Positions 1 to 11,759 of a DNA stretch of 64,000 nt are shown here, one piece after another. The stretch's first letter is position 1. Each line of letters begins with the position of its first letter. The stretch comes from Pseudisothecium myosuroides. Lineage: Eukaryota > Streptophyta > Bryopsida > Hypnales > Lembophyllaceae. The stretch is from positions 12,092,501 to 12,156,500 of the forward strand of contig OX637288.1 in the NCBI GenBank assembly GCA_951799445.1, written 5' to 3'. The translations under genes were made by a program, and so were the position numbers. The notes below the pieces were generated by a model. The model made no database searches. It was not told where the DNA came from and saw nothing but the letters and a program-made list of their open reading frames with translations.

Positions 1-115
1 AATTCAAAGTTTTGAACTAAATCTTTTTGAAAGTTGAGCAACTTGTAGGCGTTGAATGGAAAGTGTTGTTTGTAATTTGAGAACATTCTTGTTATTATAT
101 TAGAGAACGTTGTTT
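1..115 (+). pseudogene. 3' LRR relic of an upstream TNL copy
   Basis: The first 115 bases match 54,305-54,420 closely: an LRR-type stretch (aatctttttgaaagttgagc), then the same decayed sequence around ttctTGTTATTATATTAGAG. It is read as the last remnant of another TNL LRR array lying to the left of the window. No open frame survives. From about 111 the sequence switches to TTTAACCCCTAAAGGAC, the end of a transposon family also seen near 12.47 and 32.22 kb, so the relic is cut by an insertion. Homology is seen by eye; the parent gene is inferred. Confidence 0.6.
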
Positions 116-1625
116 AACCCCTAAAGGACTTGATCCATTGTGAAATGGTCAAACATCATGTTTGAGCTAAATTTTGCCTTTTAAATTGTGTTCAAACAAT
201 AATTTTTTATTTTCGGTACTTAAAACTATGAATGGTGTATCATTGAGAAAAATTTCAATTTGTTTTATGAAAAATTGTAAATGTTATCAATTTTCTTGCA
301 AAAATTGAAAATAAATAAGTTAAAATAGCAAAAGAAATCCAAATTACTTGAAATTTTCTTAAGAGGTATAGGTAGCATTGGAGATTAGTGTGAAAAATTT
401 TCAATTGGTTATTTTATTTTTTACACCCAAACAGCCACAACAAAGAGTTTGAAGTCAAATTTGACTATCAAACCAAGTTTACCCTTTTATTTAATTGATG
501 TATAAAATTTTGATATTTTTTATTGGTAGACACATTCATTTTCTATAGATGATATTTTTTTCAATAAATTTGATGGAAAAATCAAATTATTGTGATTTTT
601 TTAAGTTAAAAGTGGAAATAAAATTATATCAATTAGAATATATATTAAAATAATATGTAATTTTTACCATAAATGAAGAGTAGAATGAGAAACATAATTT
701 TGTAATTTGAAGTTAAAATACTTTTTAAGAATAGAAAATATGAATGAAAAACACACCCATTAGGAAGAAAATCAGGCCTCCATAAGGCCCCAAGATCCGT
801 CACTACCCAAAAAAAAAAAATTTTTTTTTTTTTTTTTTTTTTTCTCCTTTTCTTATTTAGCCGATGATCCTCCACCTAGGATTGCTGATATGTAAAGAGT
901 TTTTAATTTTTTTGTACTCCATTTTCATCATTTTGCATATCATAAAGATAGAGTACAAAAAAAAAAAAAAAAAATCATGCTGACTGATTAGGATTGCTGA
1001 TATGTAAAGAGTTTTTAATTTTTTTGTACTCCATCTTCATCATTTTGCATGTCATAAAGATAGAGTACAAAAATAAAAAAATAAAAAAATCCTGCTGACT
1101 GTTGCAGATTGCTACTGACTGCTGCAGTCTGAAAATTTCAGCTGATTTGGGCAGATTTGGATTGATTTTAGTTTAACAGAGGGAAGGGGCCTTTTGGAGG
1201 CCTAACACTTGGAGCTTTGAATTGCAATAACTCTTTCGATTTTTGACATTTTTGACATTTTAGCCTTCATATCAGGGCTTATTTCCTTGAAAAGTGCACC
1301 TCGTCTAGAGTCATGTCATACTTTTCAAAATCTCAGTTTTCTATTGACAATTGAGTGGGCCTATAGTGAATGATCGAGTGGTCACCGGTGCTTCTTAAAA
1401 ATGCTCCAAAAATCCAATTTTTAAGCTCTCCAAATTGACACTTTGAAAACTAATTTGAAACACAAAATTTCGGAATGCTTAGAGAGCATGGAACTCTACT
1501 TATAAGTCAAATCGGATTTTTAAAATTAAAATTTTCAAGCTTAATCTAGAACATTTTGTCTAAAAAGAAGATCATTATGGGACGGAGGGAGTAGAATACT
1601 AGGAGTGCACCAAATTTTACTTATA
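116..1625. other. AT-rich non-coding stretch with local tandem repeat
   Basis: I see no gene here. The stretch opens with a transposon-like end (TTTAACCCCTAAAGGAC, about 111). It holds a poly-A/poly-T tract at about 808-843 and a two-copy tandem repeat of about 112 bp (878-989 and 990-1,095, both starting aggattgctgatatgtaaag). Near 1,577-1,591 it contains GGGACGGAGGGAGTA, which resembles the right end of a Stowaway MITE; I did not find the matching left end. The small minus-strand frame at 645-875 is a by-product of the T tract. Confidence 0.6.
878..1095. repeat. two-copy tandem repeat, ~112 bp period
   Basis: The segment starting aggattgctgatatg at 878 is repeated almost exactly from 990, including the internal text ttgtactccat and catcattttgcat and the A-rich end. 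Function unknown. Confidence 0.8.
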
Positions 1626-2140
1626 GGGTGATTGCAAGAAACACCTGTACTGTTTGGTTGCGGTTTTTTTGGACCGCTATAACTTTTGATTTATAGGTTC
1701 AATGCCATAACCAAAAAACACATCCTAGATGTCTTAATTGTAATTGTATCTCTTCTTTTTCAAAAATTAAAAAAATCAATTTATATTTAAAATTCAATTT
1801 TGTTAATTTGTCACACTTTGACATTTAGGAGGTTTTAGTACTATTGAGCATTTTAAATTAATGATTTTCAGTTGAAATTTCTATGGTGTAGTTTCCTAAT
1901 AGGTAGACATATTCCTACCGAAGATCATTTAAAAATACATTATTTTATATCCTCCACAATTGTGCAAATAGGCCTCCCTTGCGCGTGCACTTCTAAACAT
2001 TAGAGATGGTTTTGACTTCATTTTTTTGGTCAAATCTCATCACCAAGAAGTCCTCCCAAATGGCCAGTTTTTAGTTTTGTTCAAAATTGTTTTTCCTATT
2101 TTCTACAAATTAAAATGTTGAAGAAAACAAAATTTGCACC
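1626..2140. mobile_element. solo left arm of GGGTGATTGCAAGAAA foldback element
   Basis: This begins with GGGTGATTGCAAGAAACACC, the terminal sequence shared by at least five other elements in the window. The body follows the left arm of the complete element at 27,000-28,074 in order (tgtaattgtatc, aatttgtcacactttg, tggttttgac, ttttcctatttt). The element stops near its hairpin centre and runs straight into the duplicated segment at about 2,150. The right arm is missing, so this is a truncated copy. Confidence 0.7.
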
Positions 2141-2149
2141 ATCTTGAAT

Positions 2150-3487
2150 TCTTGTGTGCGAACCTTGCAGGCGGATCTTGTTGGTTTTCTCCAATGGTTG
2201 CAGTGACTGTCTTTGAACATCTGTAATTCCACAGCGTGGTTGGTGCACATCCATCATGCAAGTGATGGTAATTAAGGTAGAAGGCTCACAAAGCGTTCAG
2301 CTAAGCAAAAGCAAGCCTCTGTGGATCCGATTTTCTTTTTCTTTTTTTTAGTAGGAAGAAAAATGGGGGACAAATCAGTGCTCATTTTTATCATAGTTTT
2401 TGCAATCAAAATGAATTAATAGCAAATTTTGGAAGCTGCAAGTTTGTAGGCCGCTATTCATGCTCATAAGGGACCACAATAATGAATGCAAAGAGGCCTT
2501 TAAATGGAGCAAGTCAAGTGCATAAAATGATTAATAAGATGGCTTAGAATGTTCAAGGCAGTTGTTAATGTATACATTGAATGTCCAAAATGAGGCCATC
2601 TGCATTTATACCTTAAACCACATTAAAAAGGCTAACGAGTTTTAACTTTATTTATGAGGTTCTGCCCAAAATTCCCTGCATTCCATGAACTGCACTTCAT
2701 TAACTGTACTTTAATTTTAGATTAAGGTTATTAAGAACTTTTGTGTAAGCAAAGAATACACATTCCAATCAGCCCTTTCAACTCACTTTCCTAAAAGTAC
2801 GCACATACTACCATTGATGATCAACACACATGGTTTGTTCCCTTTCCATAAACCGTAATCCATGAGGTTGGCTGGTTAAGGTATTGCTCATTTAATCACA
2901 AGCTTTAGTTTTTCTTCATTGAAATGTATGTCCCATTGAGGAAAATCCCATGTCCATTTCTTGTTCAACAACTATTTTCATTTCCTTTATTCAAAAGACT
3001 GCATAGTTTATGTAATGTTTTTTTTTTGAAACAAATGAAACAACTTCCATTGCAAAGAGGTAAAATACAAAGCCCATCAGCCACAAGTGGCCTGATAGAT
3101 TAGATAATGTTAGGACCACAGGATGCAGCAAGAAAAACGGTCTTCTAGTAGTTATTTCAAGAAAGTTATGTTGATTATTCCCTGATTCTTCCATTGAATA
3201 ATCCCCAATCTTCCACAAACTTGAGGATCTAAACTAGCTAATTTATCATTTGAGGACTAATGTTGGAAATTTTGGATTGAACAATATCGCCAATGAGAAT
3301 CTGAGTTTTAAAGCCAATGACTTGAAAGATTTGGGGATTTGGAATATGGGGATTTGGAATATGAACCTAGCACCATGGTGAAACAATTTCATTTTTTATT
3401 GAACTATTTTGGCGTTTATTAGGTTCGTTGAAATCAGCTGAGTCAGATTGATAGGTTCATTAAAAAATGAAGCAAGTCAGATTGATG
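2150..3487. repeat. left copy of large duplicated segment, part 1
   Basis: This is homologous in direct orientation to 60,470-61,172 and partly to 19,190-19,480. Shared text includes gcgaaccttgcagg / cacgaaccttgcagg, ttggttttctccaatgg, catgcaagtgatggta and tgaggaaaatcccatgtcc. No convincing coding frame is present. The copy ends exactly at a TA dinucleotide (3,488-3,489) where foldback elements have inserted, and resumes at 5,592. The minus-strand frame at 2,991-3,218 has no recognisable protein character. Confidence 0.7.
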
Positions 3488-3489
3488 TA

Positions 3490-4364
3490 CAGTACCCTCC
3501 AAAAACTCTTGCAACCTCACTTTTGCAGCCCATTGAATTTTTCCTCTTTAATCCCATATTTTTTTTTAAATTCTCAAAACTATCCTATTAAATCTATTAT
3601 TTTATGCAATCTTGATCAACACACCAAATTTCAATTTCAAAAGACCAAAATTCCATTTTTGGTAAATTGTTTTGTGTATTTTTCAATGTGTTACATAATA
3701 ATTGATTGAAAAATATTGGTGATGAATTTGTTTAAATTTTTGTGGAAACATTTAAGAAACATCAATGTGCACATCTCACTTTGAGGAAAAAGTTACATTA
3801 CCAAGGAAAAAATTTTCACTACAGAGAATTCAATGTCAAGGGGTTGCCTTCCCAAATTTTATTTAAGAGATATTTCTAAATTGTAATTATATTTTACTAA
3901 ATGACCCTCGTATTTTGACTTCTTCTGTACCTTTGAGCATCATGGTGCAATTGGTTTCCCAAACCTAATTATAATTTAGAGATATTTTTTGTACAAAATT
4001 TTTGGAAGGCAACCCCTTGACATTGAATTCTCTATAGTGAAATTTTTTTCCTTGGTAATGTAACTTTTTCCTCAAAGTGAGATGTGCACATTGATGTTTC
4101 TTAAATGTTTCCACAAAAAAATTTAAAAAATTCATCACCAATATTTTTCAATCAATTATTATGTAACACATTGAAAAATACACAAAATAATTTACCAAAA
4201 ATGGAATTTTGGTTTTTTGAAATTGAAATTTGGTGTATTGATCAAGATTGCATAAAATAATAGATTTAATAGGATAGTTTTGAGAAAAATTCTTAAAATG
4301 GAAATAAAGAAGAAAAATTTGAAGGGTTGCAAAAGTGGGGTTGTAAGAGTTTTGGAGGGTATTG
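3490..4364. mobile_element. foldback MITE (CAGT...ACTG type, TA target), hairpin 1
   Basis: This is an almost complete inverted repeat. The left arm (3,490-3,890) is the reverse complement of the right arm (about 3,960-4,364). The two arms even encode mirror-image frames that both end in the same residues (VYFSMCYIIID). The ends are CAGTACCCTCCAAAAACTC and its complement, and the element is flanked by TA on both sides. Ends starting CAGT with a TA duplication are the signature of mariner/pogo-derived MITEs. It carries no transposase. Transcripts would fold into a perfect hairpin. Confidence 0.8.
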
Positions 4365-4366
4365 TA

Positions 4367-5591
4367 TAGTGGGGTCCCAATCAAAATGGCGTTTTCGAAA
4401 TTGCAGGGAAGGAAATTTTGCATTTGCCAATTTTGACAGCCTCCTGAGGGCTCAAAAATTGATATTTGACTATGAAATGTTTACCATAGCATCATCTTTA
4501 AGTTAATTATATGTTTACCAAATTTCAAGGCCAGATGGTTTACACAAAAAAAGTTATTCAAAATCTCCCAACATGTGTAACCTTGAAAAAAATTTCACTA
4601 CTGTCAACTTTGACACCCTTCCAAGGACTGAATGTTTTTTTTATTTTTCTATGAAATTTTTGGAATAGGACCATTTATATGTTGATTAAATTTGTGAAAA
4701 ATTTCAAGTCCCAAAGACCCCCACAAAAATAGATGTTCAAAATCTCCCAACATGTGTAGTTGTGAGAAAAATTTCACTACTACCAACTTTGACACTATTT
4801 CAAGGGTTGAAAAATTGTTTATTTACCATGAAACTTTTATGGTAAAATCATCTCTTTGTTAATAACATGTGTGCCGAATTTCAAGTTCAAAAGATATACA
4901 CAAAAAATATGCTCGTTCTTCCAACATGTATAGTTATGAGAACGATTTTTTCAACCCTTGGGATAGTGTCATTCTTGGGGTAAAATTTCAAACGGATGTA
5001 GAAAGTCATTCTCACAATTACACATGTTGGTAGACTATTTGAATATCTTCTTTTTGGTAAATCTTTTGACCTTGAAATTTGGCACACATGTTATTAACAA
5101 AGAGATGATTTTACCATAAAAGTTTCATGGTAAATAAACAATTTCTCAACCCTTGAGATAGTGTCAAAGTTGGTAGTAGTGAAATTTTTCTCACAACTAC
5201 ACATGTTGGGAGATTTTGAACATCTATTTTTGTGGGGGTCTTTGGAACTTGAAATTTTTCACAAATTTCATCAACATATAAATGGTCCTATGCCAAAAAT
5301 TTCATAGAAAAATAAAAAAACATTCAGTCCTTGGAAGGGTGTCAAAGTTGACAGCAGTGAAATTTTTTTCAAGGCTACACATGTTGGGAGATTTTGAATA
5401 TCTTTTTTTGTGTAAACCATCTGGCCTTGAAATTTGGTAAACATATAATTAACTTAAAGATGATGCTATGGTAAAAATTTCATAGTCAAATATCAATTTT
5501 TGAGCCCTCAGGAGGCTATCAAAGTTGGCAAATGCAAAATTTCCTTCCCTGCAATTTCAAAAACGCCATTTTAATTGGGCGGATTCCACTG
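4367..5591. mobile_element. foldback MITE, hairpin 2, adjoining hairpin 1
   Basis: This is a second long inverted repeat. The arms are 4,367 to about 4,960 and about 5,000 to 5,591, centred near 4,975. The outer ends pair as TAGTGGGGTCCCAATCAAAA and the complement of ttttaattgggcggattcca, and the element is bounded by TA at 4,365-4,366 and 5,592-5,593. It shares the TA with hairpin 1, so one element inserted at the very end of the other. Repeated internal phrases (aatctcccaacatgtgta) show the arms are themselves internally repetitive. It is non-coding. Confidence 0.8.
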
Positions 5592-7700
5592 TACAAAAGT
5601 CAGCCCTGGCACACATCTCTCGATTGCATCACTGATTGTTTTAAGTTAACCTTGTAACGATGCAGTCACCTAAAAGTATCCAATGGATGTAAGATAAAAG
5701 TGCAGATGTTCATCCTTGGAATTCTGTATGAATAGTCTTGCATAGTAGGCTCCTCGGAGTGCTTTATGATTTTTTTAAAGAAATGATTCACATTATACCA
5801 AAAATGATGATTTCTACTTACAAATTGATTTGCATTCTATGCACCCAATGCAGATCATAGTAACCTTAGAATGCCAGAGGAACCCAAATGTGGCTTTTAG
5901 ATAATACAAAAAAACTTACTAGAAGATGGAAAATGAGATATTTTAGTCCAATTATTTTTTATTGGTAAATAAGATATTATTTATTACAATAAACACAAAA
6001 AGGGTCTTATGGGTGTGTCCAAGAATTTACTAAAAAAGAGGAATTGTGTGCCATGAATCGCAAATAAAGCCCTTCTAGTGTATATTGGCAACTCCTACTT
6101 CCTTGCTCTAAATCATTTGAAAGACACTATTCAGCCAAGCATGAAAATAAGAATACAAGTGACCAATACAAAATGAGGAGCCAAATTAAGTGTAGATTAG
6201 GACAAGTCTTCACCAAATCACCTAATGTGTCAAAGCTTCAATTAATAAAACTGAAGCCAAGCATCCTAGATCATTTAAAAATTATTATTTCAAAATCCAA
6301 GAATTCAAAAATATAGGTATCAACTCAAGTTGTTAACAAAAGGCATGGGATAATCCACATTCTTCTCAATAGCCAAAAATATATCTATACTTGTACAAAT
6401 ATCTATGTTGTTGGATTTTTTTTCTAATAATTAGCCAAATTAGATTTTTCCTAATGATCAACTTAATATCATGTTGTGGGATTTTTTAGTTTTAATATTT
6501 GTAAACCCTAGCCAATCTATTTTTAAGGGTACAAAGCTCTAAGCTATTTACACTAATAATCAATATTGCCCCAAATGCAACACCTACATTTGGATCATAA
6601 AGTGTCACTTTTCTAAAATATTGATCACTAACACAAGATGTACACAATTAAAACATGAAAAATCTATGAAAGCCTATTGTTGGTTTTTGGTACAATCTAG
6701 AAACAGGTTCATAACTTATTCGTATGGTGTCCAATCACTACACACTAAAAATGTGTTGGAATTTTCTTTTAGTTGCCAATAAGATATACAAAAAATATTT
6801 CATATTCGATAATAGTAACAATGTTCAATTGTAATTAGTGATGATTATAGATGTGCATAGCAAGACTAGCATAGACCTGAGGTTACAAACGGAGGTGATT
6901 CAAAATGTACCAAATCCATCACACTCTACCTGTGCAACAAACATGATAATCAAGAAGTAGAGAGACAGTTGCCACTTGTAACTTCAATGTTCTCAACTTC
7001 AATATCTGCAAAGTAAAGTCAAATATGTATGACACAACTTGGACTAGATTTCTCTTTGACTTTACGAATAAGAGAATTTTTCACCCAGACACCAAGAAAG
7101 GGCACAAGCCTTATGTTGCCAAGCCATCTATAAATTCACGTGCGTTGACCTCACAAGCAAAATACAACAGCTAGTTACTTTCAGAGTAAAACATTCCCTG
7201 AGTGTAGAAAATGAAGCAAGAGTCCAAAAGTGACAAACAACTTCGATTGGATTTTTCTTGAGGTCACTACTGGTAGTCTCTTCAAATAGAGAATTTGTCA
7301 TTTGGTCACCAAGTCGGTGAAACGAGGAAAAAAAGTCACTCTGAGGTGCATCTTGAAAATCACGTGAGTGTGGGACTCACCAACGAAACACAACAGTTGA
7401 ATACTCACAATCTAAGCATCCACAAGATCTCTACTGTGAAGAAAATTAAAGGATCCTGAGGACTCTCTACTGTGAATCTGTCCACAGAGAAGCAAATAAG
7501 GCATTTTCTACAGTGAAAAACCTTCAGAAAACCTCAAGTCTGTACGTATGAACAACCCTCACTCAATCCTTCCCGGTTGAAACAAGAGCAGCCCCAAGCT
7601 CAGAAGAGGTCAATACCCGTGACATAATGTACACGAACTAAGGATTCAGCTTTTTAGGGTTTGAGGGTTAGGGATTAGGGCTCAGGGAGCTTGAAGAATC
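5592..7700. repeat. left copy of large duplicated segment, part 2
   Basis: This is homologous to 61,781-64,000: gtcagccctggcacacatctc at the start, then aatgccagaggaacccaaat, ggtttataccc-free AT-rich text, caaatgcaac(a)cctacatttgg and the CTCTACTGTGAATCTGTCCA region near 7,470. Part of it (about 6,140-6,240) recurs at 25,460-25,550. At 5,796 it has the empty TA site of the MITE found at 61,887 in the right copy. I recognise no gene. The TTAGGG-like run near 7,655-7,685 is too short and irregular to be telomeric. Confidence 0.65.
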
Positions 7701-8480
7701 AATCAAGAGAGTAAACGAAAGTCCTAAAGACTATTCATGTGTTTCAAGTCTTACTGTGTTTGATCACGAAGGACAAGGATATAGGATGTTGAAAAGGAAC
7801 AAAAATTGGACAAAGGAATGTTCTCAGGCAACATGCTTAAAATTGGTAAGAGAACCATGAGGCCTAAAGTGGGTCCTCATGGGTTTTTTAGCACTTTTGA
7901 ATGGGTCATGTGGGAACTTTCGCGTGTTCAAAATTATTTATATCTTGACCAACATGCGCAATGCTCTTCACTGATTTTGATGGTATAAAAAACTTGACCC
8001 CATCTTCATTTTATTTTCCGCAATATGATCAAAGACACAGCTCATTCTAAAACCGTGAAAGCCTTTGTCCTTGAGATCTTTGCAACTTGAAAGCACAGCC
8101 AATCACAGCTATTTAGACAACCCCTATTCAACCTGTCAGATTTGATCAAACAGCGACATAACCTCAGATGTTTGAACGGAATTGCAGAGCACACCCATAT
8201 TTCCAGTTTAATTGGGCAAAGTGTTTGATGAAGGTGCAGCTTGTAACTTGTTTTAGTTCTGAAGGGAATCAGAGTTTGAAACTGTCTACCAAAAAGCTGG
8301 TGGAGCACCTCTGAAAATGTTTTGAGAAAGATGATGGAAAAGTCAAAGTCTTTTTTGGGTGGCAGTAGAACTATGCTGTTGCGGCCTTGGTATCACCCAA
8401 TAGTCTCTTGAGTGTGCAAAACTTAACTTCTCTCCCGTCGAGTGATCAACAAAAGTGCAAATCCCCTGTAACCCCATATG
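7701..8480. other. intergenic DNA without recognisable gene
   Basis: There are several short frames but none with recognisable protein character. The part 7,880-8,000 (gcacttttgaatgggtcatg, cttgaccaacatgcgcaatg) resembles 29,665-29,745, so it belongs to a dispersed repeat. Confidence 0.5.
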
Positions 8481-8531
8481 AGCAACAATTTAGCCAGGCT
8501 TGCGACTACTGTTCATGACGGACAACAAAAG

Positions 8532-8860
8532 CTAACACCTGATGCTACAAATTTCCTTTCTCAGAGACCTCACCTTCCGAACGTAATAGAACATGGAAGT
8601 AGCGTCCACAATGAAGGCTATGGCAAGCCTCTCTGGATAATGATCCGCCAGCCCCTTCAGAGTGGTGGAAATGCCACTAGTTGAAGGAGCGCTTAATTTT
8701 GAGTAATCTGAGGACCACAACAATTAGTTCTGAAGCACTGCAGGTTGCTACGGATCGCGACCCCCAGGAGCACTACTGTGTGGCGGATTTGACGTCTACA
8801 GTGATGGTGAATGGCTTCCCGTGTAAGTCCCGGGATACTGAGTGTCACCGCCAAGGACTT
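8532..8860 (-). pseudogene. CRAL-TRIO (Sec14-like) domain relic
   Basis: The minus strand encodes two frames that together read like the middle of a CRAL-TRIO lipid-binding domain. The first is QIRHTVVLLGVAI (about 8,800). The second, in another frame, is LWSSDYSKLSAPSTSG followed by LKGLADHYPERLAIAFIVDA (8,590-8,720). The YPERL...AFIVDAT core is the family hallmark seen in Sec14/patellin-type phosphatidylinositol/lipid transfer proteins. The frame ends at YYVRK followed by GTGAGG, a good splice donor. The two parts are in different frames with stops between them and no start is visible, so this is a degraded fragment. The family call rests on motif memory only. Confidence 0.6.
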
Positions 8861-8909
8861 CACGCACACCACATTCCACAAACCTTGTAAGCTCCATAAC
8901 AAATTCACT

Positions 8910-9310
8910 CTTAATTGCCAGTCTTGGTGAGGACAATGGAATGGAACCTAGACATCAATCGATCACAGGGAGCTCGGGGAATGGGTAATTAACACTTTGT
9001 AAAGTTTTGGTCGAACGGTGATTAGAGGAACACGTAAATTAAATCCCGCCTAAATTGAAAATTGTCAATTGGTTGCATTGCGCACGTCACTTGTGGTAAA
9101 CTTTTACAATTCTTGTGAGGTTTTTTCGATCTTATTTTGTCTAAGGAATAGTTTTGAAAGTTTGTTCTGAGATATTGCTTAAAGACTCCCGCATATGTAG
9201 CATTCTCTATGATTGACTTCAACGAGGTATTATGCCAGAGTGCTCCAAATAGCTAGTCCATAGTGCAACCAAGGAATTTCGAAGCTTCTTAGGGGGTGGG
9301 GGGGTTGTAT
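8910..9310. other. intergenic DNA without recognisable gene
   Basis: No coding frame with protein character is present, and there is no clear repeat relationship to the rest of the window apart from its right edge, where the NTF2-like duplicated block begins. Confidence 0.4.
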
Positions 9311-9312
9311 CA

Positions 9313-11330
9313 ATTTGAAACTTTGAACTGGATTGCGTGCGGGAGCATTTGGACGCCCTTGCGATGGAGGTGCTTGAGTTGCGGCACTGTTGTTGGTGAG
9401 AGCGTGTCGTTAGCCAGAGCGTGTCGCCAGCAAGAGATGGTGAAAATTTTCAAGGCAGCGATTACTATGGCTTGCTCTCACTTCAGTTTTTGTCAGATTG
9501 TCGACTATGCTGGCTGTTCCTTGTTCGATGCTTAGGGATTGATCTGGCGTACTTCAATCCGGAGTTGGCGCTGCACGTTCGCTTTGTCACTGGTACGTGG
9601 AATCATCCCTGACGAGATTTCGCAAGGGTTTGTGCCCTTTTTTGTGTCCACGGGTATGATTAGGTTGTGAGCCTCTGAACGAATCTTGTAGCGTCCGGGT
9701 TACTGGAGCACGGAATATTCCTTGTAGTTCTGAATTGCATTTCTGATTTGCTTGATCTATTTTCTGAATTTGCTACTTCTCGAAAGTTTCCTGAGGGTAA
9801 GGATGCAAAGGACGTAGTTTAGGGTCTAGGGATCATGAGTAACGAGATGAATGCCCATGTATAAGAATGCATTCAAATACTTTGTTTCCGCATGCTTCTG
9901 TTTCCGATCATGTCAGTGTGGAATTTAGACTTGGTGAAAGCAAAAGCCTCTTCAATAAGGCTTACAAGTGTAGGTGTATTCAAATCCGACCTTGCACGAT
10001 TTTGAGCCTGAATTTTGTCTCAAACTACGAGCTCCATTGTAGAGATCTCCAATTGCGTTGCCTGAAATGACCTCCATTCTCGGAGCCTAAGTCTTGAACT
10101 GCAGCAAGCCAGTCTGTGCCATTGATGATGGTGCGAATTTTGTTTTTCGGGTGATTCTTGAGTTCCTTCAGAAGTTCGCGGATTCTGTGGGCTCCGTGCT
10201 GGAGTTCATCATAAATGACATCACCACTGGTGATCCCAATGCTGCCAATGTGACATGACAATTAGGTGAAGGAAGCCCTTTGAACTATGGTGTTCCTATT
10301 GGACATGATTTTCAGCAAAAATAGATTGCTTTCTAGAGCCTTGAACATCGTAAAGAGAATCTGAGATCTCTCTATGTGCTCACAATGATTACAGTGATAT
10401 TCCCATGATACGAGACCTCTATGTGATCATCATGATTATATGGGAATATCACAAAAACACATTAGGGAGACTTCTCCATGATGCATGGAGAAGAATGCCT
10501 TTGTGATTTTATGATTCTTTCTGTCTAAGGGTTTGAAACAATCCAATTCTTCTGTAAACCTTGATGTTTTGCTTCTCAAGTCAAGCTGAAAAAACTCTCT
10601 CATGAAAACGTTGTCCTTGTTGTTTATGAAAAGGGGTAAGCCATTTCCATTCAGCAAGGGTTGTAGCTTTTGCCGTTGCCAGGTGTTCAATGGCAAACGG
10701 CAGTTTGTGTAAGCACTTCACCAGCCTGTAAGTTGTAATTCGATAATTATTTCTTGGTTTCTGTTTCTTGCAGTTGATTGTTAAGGGAGTCTCTGATGTG
10801 CAGTGACTATTGCAGTTATGGCAGAGACGCTGTAGAGTCTTCAACCAGACCCGGTGATCTGACACTGGTGAGTAAGCATGAACACTTATTTTCCAACTGA
10901 GCTGTCCCCTTCTGCTGGTGAACCCACCCTATTTGTTGCGCGTACGGAGACTGAAGACGGTTCTTACTGTCGACCTTAACCCTTAATAGTAAGCTTTCAG
11001 TGCTGTGTATGTACGCAGGTGGCTTTTGAAGGGGCTCGGTGCATTGCTGCAGAGGATTCCATCACTTTGCGTTTGGTACGGTTTTGGAAGAGTCGTCTCT
11101 GAAGGTGTTAGTGCAGGTCGAAAATTGAAAGGACGTGCAAATTGGAGGACGAAATATAATGGTTTGATTTTGTTTTCAGGTAAGCCTAGTTCACGTCACC
11201 ATCCCTTGCCATGTTGTCCAAGTCCGTTTTCTTGCAAATTGGTGGTCTGATTGGAAGGTGTGCGTTTGTGTAGCTTCCACCGCCATATAATTTTAATGAA
11301 CTGATTTTCTGAAATGCCTAAGGTAATTTG
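9313..11330 (+). pseudogene. NTF2/SnoaL-like protein pseudogene, copy 1
   Basis: This is a spliced gene relic homologous to 35,507-37,602 and, inverted, to 58,728-60,140. Exon a (to 10,265) reads DDGANFVFRVILEFLQKFAD and LEFIINDITTGDPNAA; its conserved Trp codon is now TGA at 10,256. Exon b ends at 10,708 and reads GKPFPFSKGCSFCRCQVFNG, then KRQFV. Exon c (10,816-10,867) reads YGRDAVESSTRPGDLTL with good donor and acceptor sites. Exon d starts at 11,019 and is frameshifted early. The WHLEW(N/K)GKPFPFSKGCSFY...YGRD.VEP..KPG pattern is that of plant NTF2-like (SnoaL-fold) proteins, which as I recall are plastid-targeted. The nonsense codon, lost exon-b start and frameshift make this copy dead. 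It lies about 3.2 kb upstream of TNL-A. Confidence 0.65.
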
Positions 11331-11574
11331 CGTCTGAATAAGCAATTTAGCGTTGTTCCTATTATTGAATTGCCTAATTTTTGTTTGTTGGATCTTGTTG
11401 GAAGTCCAAAGAGTATTCTAGATTCTCTTCTTATGCATCCTCAGGGTACTCAAAGATAACCTTTCTTTCTTCATGAAAAATTTGATGAAATTGACCAAAA
11501 TAACATATTTGTTCAAATACATATATAAGCAAAAATGTGCAAGAAAATCCGAAAGAGGAATCAAGCGTCAAATA

Positions 11575-11759
11575 CAATAGAACCTCTCTAAGTTGATCCC
11601 CTCTAAGTTAATAAAGCGTTGTCAGGAAGTATTGATTGTTGGTCCCAACTTAACAATATGAACCACATACGAACATGATGACCCTCCCTAATGTAATAAC
11701 CTCTCTAACTCAATGTGTCAGACCGGTCCCAATTCTATCAACTTAGAGAGGTTCTACTG
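11575..11759. mobile_element. Emigrant/pogo-like MITE, 185 bp
   Basis: The terminal inverted repeats are CAATAGAACCTCTCTAAG and the complement of its partner at the right end (agagaggttctactg), flanked by TA on both sides. The element has the same length (185 bp) as the one at 61,887-62,071, in opposite orientation. Ends beginning CAGTARAACCTCT with a TA duplication are those of the plant Emigrant-type (pogo-derived) MITE group. It is non-autonomous and has no frame. Confidence 0.85.

Noticed and set aside
3467..4423. Pair of small mirrored frames (3,467-3,709 plus; 4,148-4,423 minus) as genes
   Set aside because: They are the two arms of one inverted repeat, so their similarity comes from the hairpin, not from coding.
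7650..7690. Telomere-like TTAGGG/TTTAGGG text
   Set aside because: Only a few irregular copies (gggtttgagggttagggatt); the segment is duplicated internally and the sequence continues on both sides.
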